DNA of 24,433 nt from a virus, in the IMG/VR virus record IMGVR_UViG_3300045743_000610, positions 1-24,433 of that record, one strand, 5' to 3'. The notes beneath the pieces were generated by a model that was not told the origin of the DNA, made no database searches, and saw only the letters and a list, made by a program, of their open reading frames with translations. The translations under genes and the position numbers were made by a program. Below, in pieces: positions 1-7,573 of the stretch; position 1 is the first letter of the stretch; each line of letters opens with the position of its first letter.

Positions 1-393
1 CTTGGCCGCCGAGCTGGAGATGAACCCGCCGTACACGATCGAGTCGATAGTCGAAACGAACTCGGCCGGTGTGGCGACGTTGCTGAGCGTGCCGGTGGTT
101 GCAGCTGTGTTGCTGAACGCCACGCGCGTCGCGGCATCGTAGTAGATCAGTTCGGTCGCGACTGCGTTGAGCGTGGCTGCGGTGATCGACTGGGTCGGCG
201 TGTAGTCGCCCGAGTACAGCCCGATGTACCAGGTGCTGCTCTGCGCCGCGCCGCGGAACGAGGCGTTGAGGATGTAGTTCTCGCCTTCGAGCGGGACCAG
301 GTTGTCGGTCAGTTCTTCGCTCAGGATGATGCCGGCGCGAAGGTGCTGGACAAGGTATTTGAAGCCGGGCTTCATGCGTTCGGAGTAGTTCAT
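1..393 (-). CDS. Phage virion-associated protein, cut by window edge
   Basis: The first 131 codons of a minus-strand gene are visible; it runs off the left edge with no stop. The product begins MNYSERMKPGFKYLVQHLR and continues with a segment containing WYIGLYSGDYTPT, a style of sequence I associate with small conserved proteins in tail or head-completion regions of phages with N4-gp56-type capsids. No signal peptide or membrane segment is seen. Its ATG overlaps the stop of the preceding gene as ATGA, so translation is probably coupled. The function is unknown; a virion role is inferred from operon position only. Confidence 0.7.
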   Translation of the reverse strand, partial: MNYSERMKPGFKYLVQHLRAGIILSEELTDNLVPLEGENYILNASFRGAAQSSTWYIGLYSGDYTPTQSITAATLNAVATELIYYDAATRVAFSNTAATTGTLSNVATPAEFVSTIDSIVYGGFISSSAAK

Positions 394-1658
394 GGGGTTC
401 CTCGGTGGACGATCTCGGCTTCCATATAGGAGCTGGCGTTGGCGAGCGACAAGGGCCGCGAACCGAACAAGCTGACGATGGCCTGCTTGACGCCGTTGGC
501 ATCGCGCAGAAGACTCGCGGCGGTGGCTGACGGTGTGATGGCGACGTGCTCTTCTTGGAGGTTCTTCACGGCCCCGCCGGAGTTGCCTTCGACCAGCCCC
601 CGCACACTCATCCAGTTGACGAGGGCGATGTCGGGGCGGCTCACATTCGAGCCAGCGATGGCGCCGTACGGCAGCACAGCACGCAACGCGCAGTCGGGGA
701 ACGCGGCATCGAGCCAGTAGGTCTGGTCGGCCGCGAGGAACAGGCCGTTGTCCGCCGGGCTCGCGCCCGTCATGACTTCGAGGATCGTGACGGGCTCGGG
801 GAACTGAATGAACCCGCTCGTCGGGTTGTAGAGTCCTGGCATGAAGGGCTCGCTGTAGAACAGCGTCGAGCCGTTGGCGACGAGCAGACGGCCGCCGAAG
901 CTGCGCACGATCTGCCCGGCCGGCATGGGCTGCAGACCGACGGTCTGGCACTGCGGCCCCGTCGGCGGGCTGACGACGGTGATAGCGCCAGGCCCGGTGA
1001 TCTGCGCCGCGCGGTACATGGTCTCGCCGCCGACCGTGCTCATGTAGACGTTGATCCTGACGCCCGTGCTGAGCAAGTCCAGGTACGGGAAAGCGATGCC
1101 GCCGTTTGCAGGCAGCGTGAACGCGGCCGGGTGACTCGCGGCGGACTCGTGCCCTGCTGCGTCGAGGCTGGTAAAGCAGACGAGGTAGTTGCCTGCGGGC
1201 AGCAGCCCGGCGGCTCCGGTGTCGAGCCCCGGCACGGTGGCGAGCGTAGGCACCAGCGGCTTCGATGCCCCGCTGATGATCTGTTCGAGACGGCGCCCGT
1301 CGGACCAGTAGACGCCGCCGTTCGGGGCGGTCCAGAACGACACCGGTTGCCCAGAACTCAGCCCGGTCGTCACGAGCGTCGAGGTGAGCACGCCGGCCGG
1401 CTTCGCCAGGCTGTAGAGGTTCTCGCCCTCGACGTAGAACGCATCGTCACCGTCAGACCAGATTGACCGGCTGTCGATCCCGGCCACCTTGAGCGTGTAC
1501 CCCCGGCGGCGCTTGATGCTGCCGCTGGCGGTCAGGTCGATGTTCACCGCGTCACGTTGAAGGTAGCCCTCCTTCGTGCGCAGCGAGAAGTCCGGCCGAC
1601 GGTTGTCCATGCCGGGCGCGAACGTCCCGATGGTTACCGTTTTGGGGCTGGTCGACAT
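390..1658 (-). CDS. Tail nozzle / beta-propeller-like phage tail protein
   Basis: A 422-residue protein without signal peptide or membrane segment. Its N-terminal part has the pattern AVNIDLTASGSIKRRRGYT (about residues 37-55), a signature I associate with nozzle or head-tail stabilisation proteins (P22 gp10-like or T7 gp12-like) in which repeated blades form a propeller around the tail channel. Later segments such as SFGGRLLVANGSTLFYSEP (about residues 253-271) fit a repeated-blade fold. It lies between a fibre-tail adaptor-like gene and another virion gene, which suits a tail role. The ATG has no Shine-Dalgarno sequence; instead an A+T-rich palindromic motif lies 14 nt upstream. The assignment rests on remembered family patterns, so the exact tail component is uncertain. 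Confidence 0.6.
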   Translation of the reverse strand: MSTSPKTVTIGTFAPGMDNRRPDFSLRTKEGYLQRDAVNIDLTASGSIKRRRGYTLKVAGIDSRSIWSDGDDAFYVEGENLYSLAKPAGVLTSTLVTTGLSSGQPVSFWTAPNGGVYWSDGRRLEQIISGASKPLVPTLATVPGLDTGAAGLLPAGNYLVCFTSLDAAGHESAASHPAAFTLPANGGIAFPYLDLLSTGVRINVYMSTVGGETMYRAAQITGPGAITVVSPPTGPQCQTVGLQPMPAGQIVRSFGGRLLVANGSTLFYSEPFMPGLYNPTSGFIQFPEPVTILEVMTGASPADNGLFLAADQTYWLDAAFPDCALRAVLPYGAIAGSNVSRPDIALVNWMSVRGLVEGNSGGAVKNLQEEHVAITPSATAASLLRDANGVKQAIVSLFGSRPLSLANASSYMEAEIVHRGTP

Positions 1659-1671
1659 TCGTCGATTCTAT

Positions 1672-1691
1672 GTTAGATCGAACTTCGATTA
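1672..1691 (-). promoter_or_regulatory. Palindromic A+T-rich upstream motif (site A)
   Basis: On the plus strand this 20-mer reads GTTAGATCGAACTTCGATTA. It contains the dyad ATCGAA-C-TTCGAT and overlaps the TAA stop of the upstream gene. The same 20-mer, differing only at the central base of the dyad, occurs at 9949-9968 before the capsid gene. It is either a late promoter element or an operator for a dimeric regulator; the sequence alone cannot decide. Confidence 0.55.
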
Positions 1692-1997
1692 CCGCTCGAC
1701 GATCTGCAGGAAGATCGTGCGGTCTTCGGTGCGCCCGCCGGCCGTGGTGATGCGGCAGGTCAACGACTCCAACGCGCCAAGCACGCCCCCGGAGATGAAC
1801 GCCGTGGCCGACGTGCCGGTGAACGACTGCGACACGATCGTGAGCCCTACGCTCTTGACCCAGGTGACCGAAGCGATGGTGTCGGTCACGATCGCAAGCC
1901 AGGGAGCCCAGTTGAACGAGTAGTCGAGCGTCGCGTTCGGGTCTTTCTTGATCTTCGCCTTGCCGGCGCTGACGACATAAGTCTCGGTGGTGGCCAT
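1689..1997 (-). CDS. Phage fibre-tail adaptor-like small protein
   Basis: A 102-residue protein with the layout AKIKKDPNATLDYSFNWAPWL, then a DTIAS.TW segment, a glycine turn (ISGG) and a closing CRITTAGGRTEDRTIFLQIVER. The pattern KDP-N-x-L-D-Y-x-F-x-W followed by an immunoglobulin-like strand series and a C-terminal TxxGRTxxRT matches a family of about 100 residues commonly labelled phage fibre-tail adaptor. The ATG has an SD (AGGA) that overlaps the stop of the repeat-protein gene upstream. It sits between that large repeat protein and the nozzle-like protein, consistent with joining fibres to the tail. The family recognition is from memory. Confidence 0.65.
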   Translation of the reverse strand: MATTETYVVSAGKAKIKKDPNATLDYSFNWAPWLAIVTDTIASVTWVKSVGLTIVSQSFTGTSATAFISGGVLGALESLTCRITTAGGRTEDRTIFLQIVER

Positions 1998-2005
1998 GGT
2001 GGTTC

Positions 2006-3850
2006 CTAGTTCACGAAGTTGGTGTGGTTGACGGCCGGCGTGAGATGACGCCGGTCTTCGGCGTTAGGCATCGCGCGCCGGCTCTCAGCGTCAGGTGCGA
2101 ACGAGCGCTGCTCGGCGCCGAGCGTGTAGGTGCGCTCGTTGGCGACGAAGAACAGCGCCGCGCCGTTTTGCATCGACGCGAATTGTGTGAACGCCGGCAT
2201 CGCCTGCACGGCGCTCAGGACGATCTTCGAGACAGCCGAAGCAGTTTGGCCAAATGCGGGCAGCGTCTGGCTGGCCGTGGCGACACGCGCAGCCACGGCG
2301 GGCACAGTAGCCGTGGCTGTCTGGCCGAATGCTGGCAGGGTCTGCGCGGCCGTGGCGGCCACACGCGCCGCCGCTGTGGCAGTCTGACCAAAAGCCGGCA
2401 GTGTTTGTGCGCCGGTCACCGTGACCCTGACCGTCGCGGTGGCGGTCTGACTGAACGCCGGCAGCGTCTGCGCGGCATTGATCACAGCGCTGCCCGCCGC
2501 GATCAGGGCGGCGTTGGCTGTCTGTCCGAACGCCGGCAATGTCTGCGCGGCGTTGAGCGAAGCGATGGCGGCGGCCGTAGCGGTTTGGCTGAAGGTCGGC
2601 AGTGTCTGTGCCGCGGTCAACCCCGCGCGCGAGACGACCGTAGCAGCCTGACTGAAGGCCGGCAGGGTCTGCGCGGCGGTGATCGCCGCGGGTGCGGCCG
2701 CCGCGCTGGCCGTGGCGGTTTGACCAAACGCCGGCAGCGTCTGGGCAGCATTGAGCTTGCCGATCAAGGCGCCCGTGCTCGCGACTGTCGCACCAGCCAG
2801 CGTGCTCGCAACTGTTGCGGCGATGTTGAGCTTTGCAGCGCTCGTCACCGTCGCGTCGGCCAGCGTTGCGCTCAGCGTGCCGCTGGCCGATGCTGAGCCG
2901 GCAAATGGCGTCTGGTACGTGACAACCAGGGCCGGGCCGTAGCCGTTGCCGGGGGCGCCCTCAACTGCAAAGATTGCGCGGTCGCCGGGCGTGTCGTTCT
3001 CAACACGCAGCATCAAGCCGTAGTTGGCGAACGTGCCGTTGATCCAGCCTTCGACCGTCTTGTTCAGGTTCGAGTTGCCGAGCAACCACTCGACTCCGAA
3101 GGCCAAGTGCGGGATGTCGGCGACGAACACGGGCTCGGGGTCGATGTCGCCGGAGCCGAGCGCTCCCGGCGTCGTCCAGGCGTTCGTGCCGTCGTAGGTG
3201 TCCCAGGTCAGTCCGCCCTGAGTCCAGTTACGCAGCAGACGATAGGCCGACACGCGTTGGGTGCCCGCCGTGTCGTTGGTGTATCCGGTCAGGCGCAGTT
3301 CGGTCGTGACAACATCCCGGCCGACAGGCAGGTTGCTGAGGCCGGCGAAACGGAGGAAGTAATTCCCGAAGTAGCCCGCGACTGAGTCGTTCGAGAAGTA
3401 CAGCTCAAAGTTCGCGCCGAAGTTCGTCGTCGGGCTGCTGCTGAAGGCCGTCGTGTCGATGACGCCGACGAAGCCGCCGATGTAGCCGCCCTGGGTGTTC
3501 TCAGAGATGATGGCAGTGGTCGGGCTGACGCTCTGGTGGATCGCTTTCGCGCTCAGGGTGGCATCGGCCAGCGTGGCGGTCACCGTGCCGGAGATCGGCG
3601 TCAGCGGGAGCGTTCCGGTCGCCGCTACCGTCGCGCCAGCCAGCGTAGCGGTGACGGTGCCCTTGATGTTGAGCGCGCCGGTCGCCGCTACCGTCGCGCC
3701 TGCGAGCGCGACGTTGAGCGTGCCGATGCGGGTTGGTGTCGTTGCGGCTGGCCAGAACTCCGCACCCGCGATCACACTCGCTGCCGAGCCGCGGCTCGAC
3801 CTGACGATCTCGGTCGTCTGGAGACCGCGGCGCCGGAACGCTTTGCCCAC
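2006..3850 (-). CDS. Repeat-rich virion protein with DNRLRE-like domain (putative fibre/adhesin)
   Basis: A 614-residue protein starting at GTG (3848-3850), 5 nt after the upstream stop. Its layout is: residues 1-35 basic; about 43-102 three copies of an alanine-rich repeat (TATLAGATVAATG type); about 135-313 a domain with TTELRLTGYT, NWTQGGLTWDTY, NGTFANYGLML and a closing GYGPALVVTYQ, which matches the DNRLRE/carbohydrate-binding beta-sandwich pattern; about 320-362 two further alanine repeats; 368-560 nine repeats with core AAQTLPAFGQTATA; and 571-606 four 9-residue repeats (NERTYTLGA, EQRSFAPDA, ESRRAMPNA, EDRRHLTPA). No signal peptide or membrane segment. The DNRLRE-like domain suggests surface or sugar contact, and the repeats suggest an extended shaft. 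Its place among virion genes makes a tail-fibre or adhesin role likely but unproven. Confidence 0.7.
   Translation of the reverse strand: MGKAFRRRGLQTTEIVRSSRGSAASVIAGAEFWPAATTPTRIGTLNVALAGATVAATGALNIKGTVTATLAGATVAATGTLPLTPISGTVTATLADATLSAKAIHQSVSPTTAIISENTQGGYIGGFVGVIDTTAFSSSPTTNFGANFELYFSNDSVAGYFGNYFLRFAGLSNLPVGRDVVTTELRLTGYTNDTAGTQRVSAYRLLRNWTQGGLTWDTYDGTNAWTTPGALGSGDIDPEPVFVADIPHLAFGVEWLLGNSNLNKTVEGWINGTFANYGLMLRVENDTPGDRAIFAVEGAPGNGYGPALVVTYQTPFAGSASASGTLSATLADATVTSAAKLNIAATVASTLAGATVASTGALIGKLNAAQTLPAFGQTATASAAAAPAAITAAQTLPAFSQAATVVSRAGLTAAQTLPTFSQTATAAAIASLNAAQTLPAFGQTANAALIAAGSAVINAAQTLPAFSQTATATVRVTVTGAQTLPAFGQTATAAARVAATAAQTLPAFGQTATATVPAVAARVATASQTLPAFGQTASAVSKIVLSAVQAMPAFTQFASMQNGAALFFVANERTYTLGAEQRSFAPDAESRRAMPNAEDRRHLTPAVNHTNFVN
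2171..2749 (-). repeat. Nine coding tandem repeats (AAQTLPAFGQTATA cores)
   Basis: Nine units of about 62-75 bp each encode a conserved core near AAQTLPAFGQTATA followed by a variable 7-11 residue linker. The last unit (AVQAMPAFTQFAS) is the most diverged. Unit length varies by whole codons and linkers differ between copies, so this is a protein-level repeat, not a CRISPR or satellite. Expansion and contraction by recombination would change protein length. Confidence 0.85.
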
Positions 3851-3855
3851 GCGCG

Positions 3856-4653
3856 CTACCCGTTAACGACTTCGCACACCAGCTCGAAGATGCCTGTCGC
3901 CGCGGCGTCCGGCTGCACGAGCGCCATCAGGGCGCTGCTGGTATAGATTTCCGGCATGCCGGTCTTCAGGAAGTCGTGCGTGTCGCCGAAGTTCGCGATG
4001 GGCACGCGGCCGCTCCACAAGCGGCGCAGCACCAGCACGTTGAACGTGCCGACCGTCGCGACCGTGCTGGTCACCGACTCGATCTTCTGCACGCCCGTGT
4101 CGCCGGCCTGCAGCGGCAGCTGCAGCATGCGGCCGACGATGGGCGCGACGCCGGTGGCGATCACGCCCGTGGTGCGCGCCGCGACGCCGCTCTGGTTCGT
4201 GTACGTGACGGCGATGGACTGATTGCCCGTGAACGCCGTGACGGCTTCGATCCAGATTTCCGTGTTCGTGAAGTCAGTGCCGCCGATCACACGCGTGCTG
4301 TAGCTCGGCTGCGTGGCGAGCGTGGTCGCGGCGTTGAAGGCGTAAGCCCCGGCTTTGAACAGGCAGTCGAAGAGCGCGATGCGACACGCCACCGTGGATC
4401 CAAAAGAGATGCCGGCGATGTAGCCGGTAGCGGCGCCGCCGAAGGCGTTGATGACTGGGAAGCCGGCGTCCGCGTCCGTGGGTACGAGACCGTTGGCCGT
4501 GTTCGTGCCGGCGAGCACACCCGCGCCGGGGTTGCCAGCGGCTTGCAGCACCTGCGTGACCGCCAGGGCAACAGCCGTCACGCTCGCGGTCTTGATGATC
4601 TGCACGCGTTGGCTGGGCGCCGCGATCAGACCGTCGAGCGTGATGATGGCCAT
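3856..4653 (-). CDS. Conserved phage virion protein of unknown function
   Basis: A 265-residue alanine/threonine-rich soluble protein. Notable segments are the N-terminal LDGLIAAPSQRVQI, a middle FPVINAFGGAATGYIAG, IWIEAVTAFTGNQSIAVTY, and a C-terminal RRLWSGRVPIANFGDTHDFLKTGMP. The overall look (beta-rich, no charged clusters, glycine turns) is that of a virion protein, and I recall similar proteins in tailed phages without an assigned role. It follows two tandem paralogous 133-residue genes; its ATG overlaps the TAA of the preceding gene by one base (TAATG), so it is probably translated by coupling. Confidence 0.65.
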   Translation of the reverse strand: MAIITLDGLIAAPSQRVQIIKTASVTAVALAVTQVLQAAGNPGAGVLAGTNTANGLVPTDADAGFPVINAFGGAATGYIAGISFGSTVACRIALFDCLFKAGAYAFNAATTLATQPSYSTRVIGGTDFTNTEIWIEAVTAFTGNQSIAVTYTNQSGVAARTTGVIATGVAPIVGRMLQLPLQAGDTGVQKIESVTSTVATVGTFNVLVLRRLWSGRVPIANFGDTHDFLKTGMPEIYTSSALMALVQPDAAATGIFELVCEVVNG

Positions 4654-5054
4654 TACGCGTTCCCTTCCGTCAGCGTCAGCGCGGTCACGTTAAAGATCTG
4701 AGCGACGGCAAACACGGCGTTGTCGACGATCATGTCGGTGCCGGTCGTGCCGACCGTGCCCTGCCAGTGACACGTGGTGCCGGCCGAGTCGTAGATGCGG
4801 AAGTGCGCGGCGGTGCCGGCGGCGTCGGCAGATGGGTCGGTCCAGGTGCCTGCGAGTGTTTTCGTACCGCCCGAGGCTGCAGCCAGCCAGTCCGACGGCA
4901 GGGTCAGCGTGGCGAGCACGGTGCCTGTATCGGCCGCGGCGCAGTTGGCCGGCGCGGCGCCGGTGCGGATGCGCATGATCGGCGTGACGCCAACGGCCGA
5001 CTCGGTGGCGTCGAGGCGGGCGTTTCGGACAGCGACGGAGAACTGCAGCGCCAT
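4653..5054 (-). CDS. Virion-region protein, tandem paralogue 2
   Basis: 133 residues, the same length as its upstream neighbour (5056-5457), with which it aligns end to end without gaps. Shared blocks are QFSxAVRN near the start, APANCAxAxTGT near residue 35, and a long C-terminal block beginning DSAGTTCH and continuing QGTVGTTGTDMI. Divergence is concentrated between about residues 45 and 90. Two cysteines (in APANCA and TTCH) are conserved in both copies. It has no signal peptide or membrane segment. Position within the tail/adaptor operon suggests a virion component; the function is unknown. Confidence 0.7.
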   Translation of the reverse strand: MALQFSVAVRNARLDATESAVGVTPIMRIRTGAAPANCAAADTGTVLATLTLPSDWLAAASGGTKTLAGTWTDPSADAAGTAAHFRIYDSAGTTCHWQGTVGTTGTDMIVDNAVFAVAQIFNVTALTLTEGNA

Positions 5055-5055
5055 A

Positions 5056-5457
5056 TCAGGCTCCCGGTGCGGTCTTGCTGAAGGCCGTGACCTGCACGGT
5101 CTGCGACAGGGCGATCACCGCGTTGTCGATGATCATGTCGGTGCCCGTCGTGCCCACGGTGCCCTGCTCGTGGCACGTGGTGCCAGCGCTGTCGACGAAG
5201 CGGTAGTAGCCCGCTGTGCCGGCCGCAAGCCCGGTCGAGCTGAGCGGCAGAGAACTCAGCGCCTTTGCTCCTGCGGACGCGGCTGCGGCCCAGTCGGCGG
5301 CCAAGGTGTACTCGACCAGCAGCGTGCCGGTCTGCGCCGTGGCGCAGTTGGCCGGCGGCGCACCGCTCAGGATGCGGAGCTTGGCCGAGGCGCCCATGGT
5401 GGTCTCGATGGAATCGAGCATGCCGTTGCGGACGGCGGCCGAGAATTGGACAGTCAT
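5056..5457 (-). CDS. Virion-region protein, tandem paralogue 1
   Basis: 133 residues, paralogous to the gene immediately downstream (1-bp gap). It keeps the same N-terminal QFSxAVRN pattern and the conserved C-terminal block (DSAGTTCH, TGTDMI), but its middle region differs (LSSLPLSSTGLAAGTAGYYRF). The ATG is preceded by an SD-like GAAGGA and, overlapping that, an A+T-rich motif at 5469-5485 related to those before the terminase and capsid genes. It may therefore be the first gene of a transcription sub-unit. The biochemical role is unknown. Confidence 0.7.
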   Translation of the reverse strand: MTVQFSAAVRNGMLDSIETTMGASAKLRILSGAPPANCATAQTGTLLVEYTLAADWAAAASAGAKALSSLPLSSTGLAAGTAGYYRFVDSAGTTCHEQGTVGTTGTDMIIDNAVIALSQTVQVTAFSKTAPGA

Positions 5458-5468
5458 TTAGTTCTTCC

Positions 5469-5485
5469 TTCGACCTAAGTTAGAG
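5469..5485. promoter_or_regulatory. A+T-rich motif variant (site E)
   Basis: The plus strand reads TTCGACCTAAGTTAGAG in the 22-bp gap before the gene starting at 5457, overlapping the stop of the adaptor gene. It matches the minus strand of the site before the small terminase gene (TTCGATCTAAGTTAGAC) at 15 of 17 positions. The inverted orientation relative to that site suits an operator or dyad element better than a strictly directional promoter. Confidence 0.4.
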
Positions 5486-6139
5486 CCCGCCGTACGCGGT
5501 AACGCCGCGAGCGCGACGCGCACGTTCCTGTTCGAGCTTGGCTCTGTCGCAGTACGCTACGAACCGTGCCGCGAAGTCGTCGGACTTGCGACGGTCGAAG
5601 GTCTCGGCGTCTTGCTTGTCGTAGGCGCGGTGCTTCATCCACAGCAGCAGGCCGAGGTGATGCATCGCGTCGATCTCGAAGGCCTGCTCGCCCGCATCCG
5701 TGATCGGCAGCAGCGGCAGGCGGCAGACCGACAGGTTCAGCGTCACGGTCTCGTTGGGCATCGGGTGGATGCGCACGGCGTGGGGCTCGAGCCCCAGCAC
5801 CACGTGCTTGACCAGGCCGAGCTGCGTGGCCAGAAAGTACAGCCCGCGCCTGTCGGCCTGCTCAGCGGTGAGCAGCTCGACTTCGCGGCCAGTGTCGGCG
5901 CGCGTGGCCTTGCGGATGTTCAGGATCGACGCATGAGTCGTGTACCAGTCGGTGCCGGGCACGATGGCGAGCTGAGTCACCACCGCGGTGCGCGCGTCGA
6001 TGATGCCGTTCGTCTTGCGGCAGAACTGTTGCTGCGCGTCGTCCTGGAAGCCGAAGACTTCCTCGTCGCTCCACAGGAACGGCGCTACGGTGTCGCTCAT
6101 CTCGCTGCGGAAGACGGCGAGCAATTCGCTGGAGTTCAT
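5480..6139 (-). CDS. Phage head-tail adaptor protein
   Basis: A 219-residue helical protein. The N-terminus (LLAVFRSEMSDTVAPFLWSDEEVFGFQDDAQQQFCR is the region, about residues 6-41) has the pattern R-x(3)-D-x(3)-P-x-LWSDEE followed by a helix, typical of the phage adaptor family (DUF6682-like) that forms a ring under the portal. The middle part is beta-rich and the last 50 residues are a charged helix (KLEQERARRARG). There are no membrane segments. The ATG overlaps the Rz stop as ATGA. The gene is separated from portal and capsid by the lysis cassette, an unusual placement. Family-level confidence is fair; the precise ring position is inferred. Confidence 0.65.
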   Translation of the reverse strand: MNSSELLAVFRSEMSDTVAPFLWSDEEVFGFQDDAQQQFCRKTNGIIDARTAVVTQLAIVPGTDWYTTHASILNIRKATRADTGREVELLTAEQADRRGLYFLATQLGLVKHVVLGLEPHAVRIHPMPNETVTLNLSVCRLPLLPITDAGEQAFEIDAMHHLGLLLWMKHRAYDKQDAETFDRRKSDDFAARFVAYCDRAKLEQERARRARGVTAYGGL

Positions 6140-6750
6140 GGTGGGGCCACCCCGCCGGAGTTTGCGATGCGAGGCCCCGTGGCGGTTTGGGAAACGAGGT
6201 CGATGATCCCCGCACGAGAGCCCTCAGCCGCCAGAGGAACACCGCTCTCGATCTGGTCGGGCTGCAGGCACGAAGCTCGCACGTACCCCTGCAAGCCAAT
6301 CACTTGGTTGGCGAGGCGTCCTGCATCTCCCGCCACGCTTTCATATCGCTCTGCGCACGCGCCGAGTAGTTGACGATCGTCGGGGCGAGCATCAATGACG
6401 GGTCCGGCTTGGGGTTGCGTGCGGGGGGCTGGGGCACGAGGACTTTGCAGTCGTGTGCGCAGCCGATCAAGCTCGCTGCGAGCGTCAAGCTCAGCAGCAT
6501 GTTGAGCTTCTGTGCGGGCAATGTCTTCAACATGGGACTTCTCCGTGGCGGCAATTTTCTTGGCGAACTCGGCGTCGGCCAGCTTCTTCGCTTCGGCCAT
6601 GCCCTCGTCGTAGCCGCGTTGCAGCTCGGCTGTGGCCTTGGCCGCGCCGATGTCGCGCTCGTGCTTGACGAACGCAGCAAACGCTCCGAGCGCGCCGGCA
6701 ACGACGAGCGCGTAGATCAAGGGCTTGACCCACCAGAGCGTGAGGTTCAC
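6136..6750 (-). CDS. Rz: Inner-membrane spanin subunit (Rz-like)
   Basis: 204 residues from a GTG start that overlaps the endolysin stop as GTGA. Residues about 7-28 (WVKPLIYALVVAGALGAFAA) form a single N-terminal membrane anchor, followed by a long Ala/Glu/Lys-rich coiled coil (about 30-100) expected to span the periplasm, the standard layout of i-spanins. The C-terminal about 100 residues are proline-rich then helical, making it longer than lambda Rz (153 aa). A lipoprotein ORF (Rz1) lies wholly inside it in another frame, which strongly supports the call. With the o-spanin it would fuse inner and outer membranes at the end of lysis, implying a Gram-negative host. Confidence 0.85.
   Translation of the reverse strand: MNLTLWWVKPLIYALVVAGALGAFAAFVKHERDIGAAKATAELQRGYDEGMAEAKKLADAEFAKKIAATEKSHVEDIARTEAQHAAELDARSELDRLRTRLQSPRAPAPRTQPQAGPVIDARPDDRQLLGACAERYESVAGDAGRLANQVIGLQGYVRASCLQPDQIESGVPLAAEGSRAGIIDLVSQTATGPRIANSGGVAPP
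6300..6533 (-). CDS. Rz1: Outer-membrane spanin lipoprotein (Rz1-like), embedded in Rz
   Basis: 77 residues in an alternative frame entirely within Rz. The ATG at 6533 is chosen because GGAGAAG lies 6 nt upstream; the frame is open further upstream but encodes only Arg/Pro/Ser-rich shadow sequence. The product has Lys residues, then NMLLSLTLAASLIGC: a lipoprotein signal peptide with lipobox LIGC and Cys25 as the acylation site. The mature 53-residue part is proline-containing (VPQPPARNPKPDP), typical of Rz1. It should sit in the outer membrane and bind the Rz C-terminus across the periplasm. Confidence 0.85.
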   Translation of the reverse strand: MLKTLPAQKLNMLLSLTLAASLIGCAHDCKVLVPQPPARNPKPDPSLMLAPTIVNYSARAQSDMKAWREMQDASPTK

Positions 6751-7358
6751 GAGAAAGCCTCCAGCGCCATGGCGGTGCGCCGCTTGCGGTCGTCGATGCC
6801 CAGCAGCTTCGAGTTGATGGCCCGCGTGACCGACTCGACGCTGCCGGTGTCGGCCAGCGAGTTGATGTGCTTGTCTTTCCAGTACCAGCCGGCCGTGATG
6901 CAGGCGTCACCGGGCAGCGCCACCAGCTCGGGCTGCTCGGCGTACGGCAGGCCGCAGTCGGTGCCGCAGCGTGCGTAGTTGTCGCGGAACGTGAGCTGAA
7001 TCAGGCCGCGGCCGCGGTACTTCCAACCGTCGCCGCTCATGGTGTCGCCGTTGCCGAAGCGGTTTGCGTAGACCGTGTTGGCCAGGGCTTGCGGCTTGCC
7101 GACCAGGCTCTGCGCCATGGCCAGGTTGATCACGCGCGTAGGCCAGTTGGCGCGGATGCCTTCAGGCCGGCTGTACCAGAGCGACTCTTCCAGGCGCGCG
7201 AAACCGCCCGACTCGTGGCCGCACTGCCCAACGAAGTGGGCGACCCGCAGCGGCGTGTTGATCTCGTAGAGGGCACACACCTTCGCCAGCGGCTCTGCGA
7301 AGAGCCGGGCTTGCGTCGGATTGATTCCCGCCGCGATCAAAGTGGCGACGGTGATCAT
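6747..7358 (-). CDS. Endolysin, glycoside hydrolase family 19 (chitinase-like)
   Basis: 203 residues with the GH19 layout used by phage lysozymes: CGHESGGF at 47-54 with Glu49 as the likely catalytic acid, a second acidic position at Glu58 in LEESLWYS, NRFGNGD at 99-105, and the substrate-groove motif YRGRGLIQLTFRDNY at 114-128. It cleaves the glycan strand of peptidoglycan. There is no signal peptide or SAR segment, so export through a holin is expected; a holin-like gene starts 215 bp upstream in the same operon. Length is normal for a single-domain GH19 endolysin. The downstream Rz start overlaps its stop. Confidence 0.92.
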   Translation of the reverse strand: MITVATLIAAGINPTQARLFAEPLAKVCALYEINTPLRVAHFVGQCGHESGGFARLEESLWYSRPEGIRANWPTRVINLAMAQSLVGKPQALANTVYANRFGNGDTMSGDGWKYRGRGLIQLTFRDNYARCGTDCGLPYAEQPELVALPGDACITAGWYWKDKHINSLADTGSVESVTRAINSKLLGIDDRKRRTAMALEAFS

Positions 7359-7363
7359 GTCGC

Positions 7364-7573
7364 TTACTCTTTCGGACCTTGGGGCAAGCCGCGGGCGACC
7401 ATGAAGGTCAGGAAGCCGATGGCCGGGCCGGCGATCTTGAGCAGCGGGTAGGCTTCGAGCACGGCCTGCTGGTCGGCGATCGGCAGCTGCAGCCAGTACG
7501 CGGCCGCGCCGGACGCGAAGAACACCACGTAGGTGCTGTAGCGCGTGAAGAGCATCTTGAGGGTGGCGTTCAT
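7364..7573 (-). CDS. Holin (small two-segment membrane protein)
   Basis: 69 residues with two predicted membrane segments, about 11-28 (RYSTYVVFFASGAAAYWL) and about 43-60 (PLLKIAGPAIGFLTFMVA), and a short charged C-terminus (GLPQGPKE). Size, topology and its place directly before the endolysin gene fit a class II-like holin. The ATG overlaps the stop of the upstream membrane coiled-coil gene (ATGA). The sequence alone does not exclude that the neighbour at 7570-7887 is the actual holin and this an accessory. Confidence 0.75.
   Translation of the reverse strand: MNATLKMLFTRYSTYVVFFASGAAAYWLQLPIADQQAVLEAYPLLKIAGPAIGFLTFMVARGLPQGPKE

Noticed and set aside
2171-2749. Possible CRISPR array or satellite from regularly spaced repeats
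   Set aside because: Repeats are in frame, vary by whole codons and encode a conserved peptide; there is no constant repeat with unrelated spacers and no cas genes.
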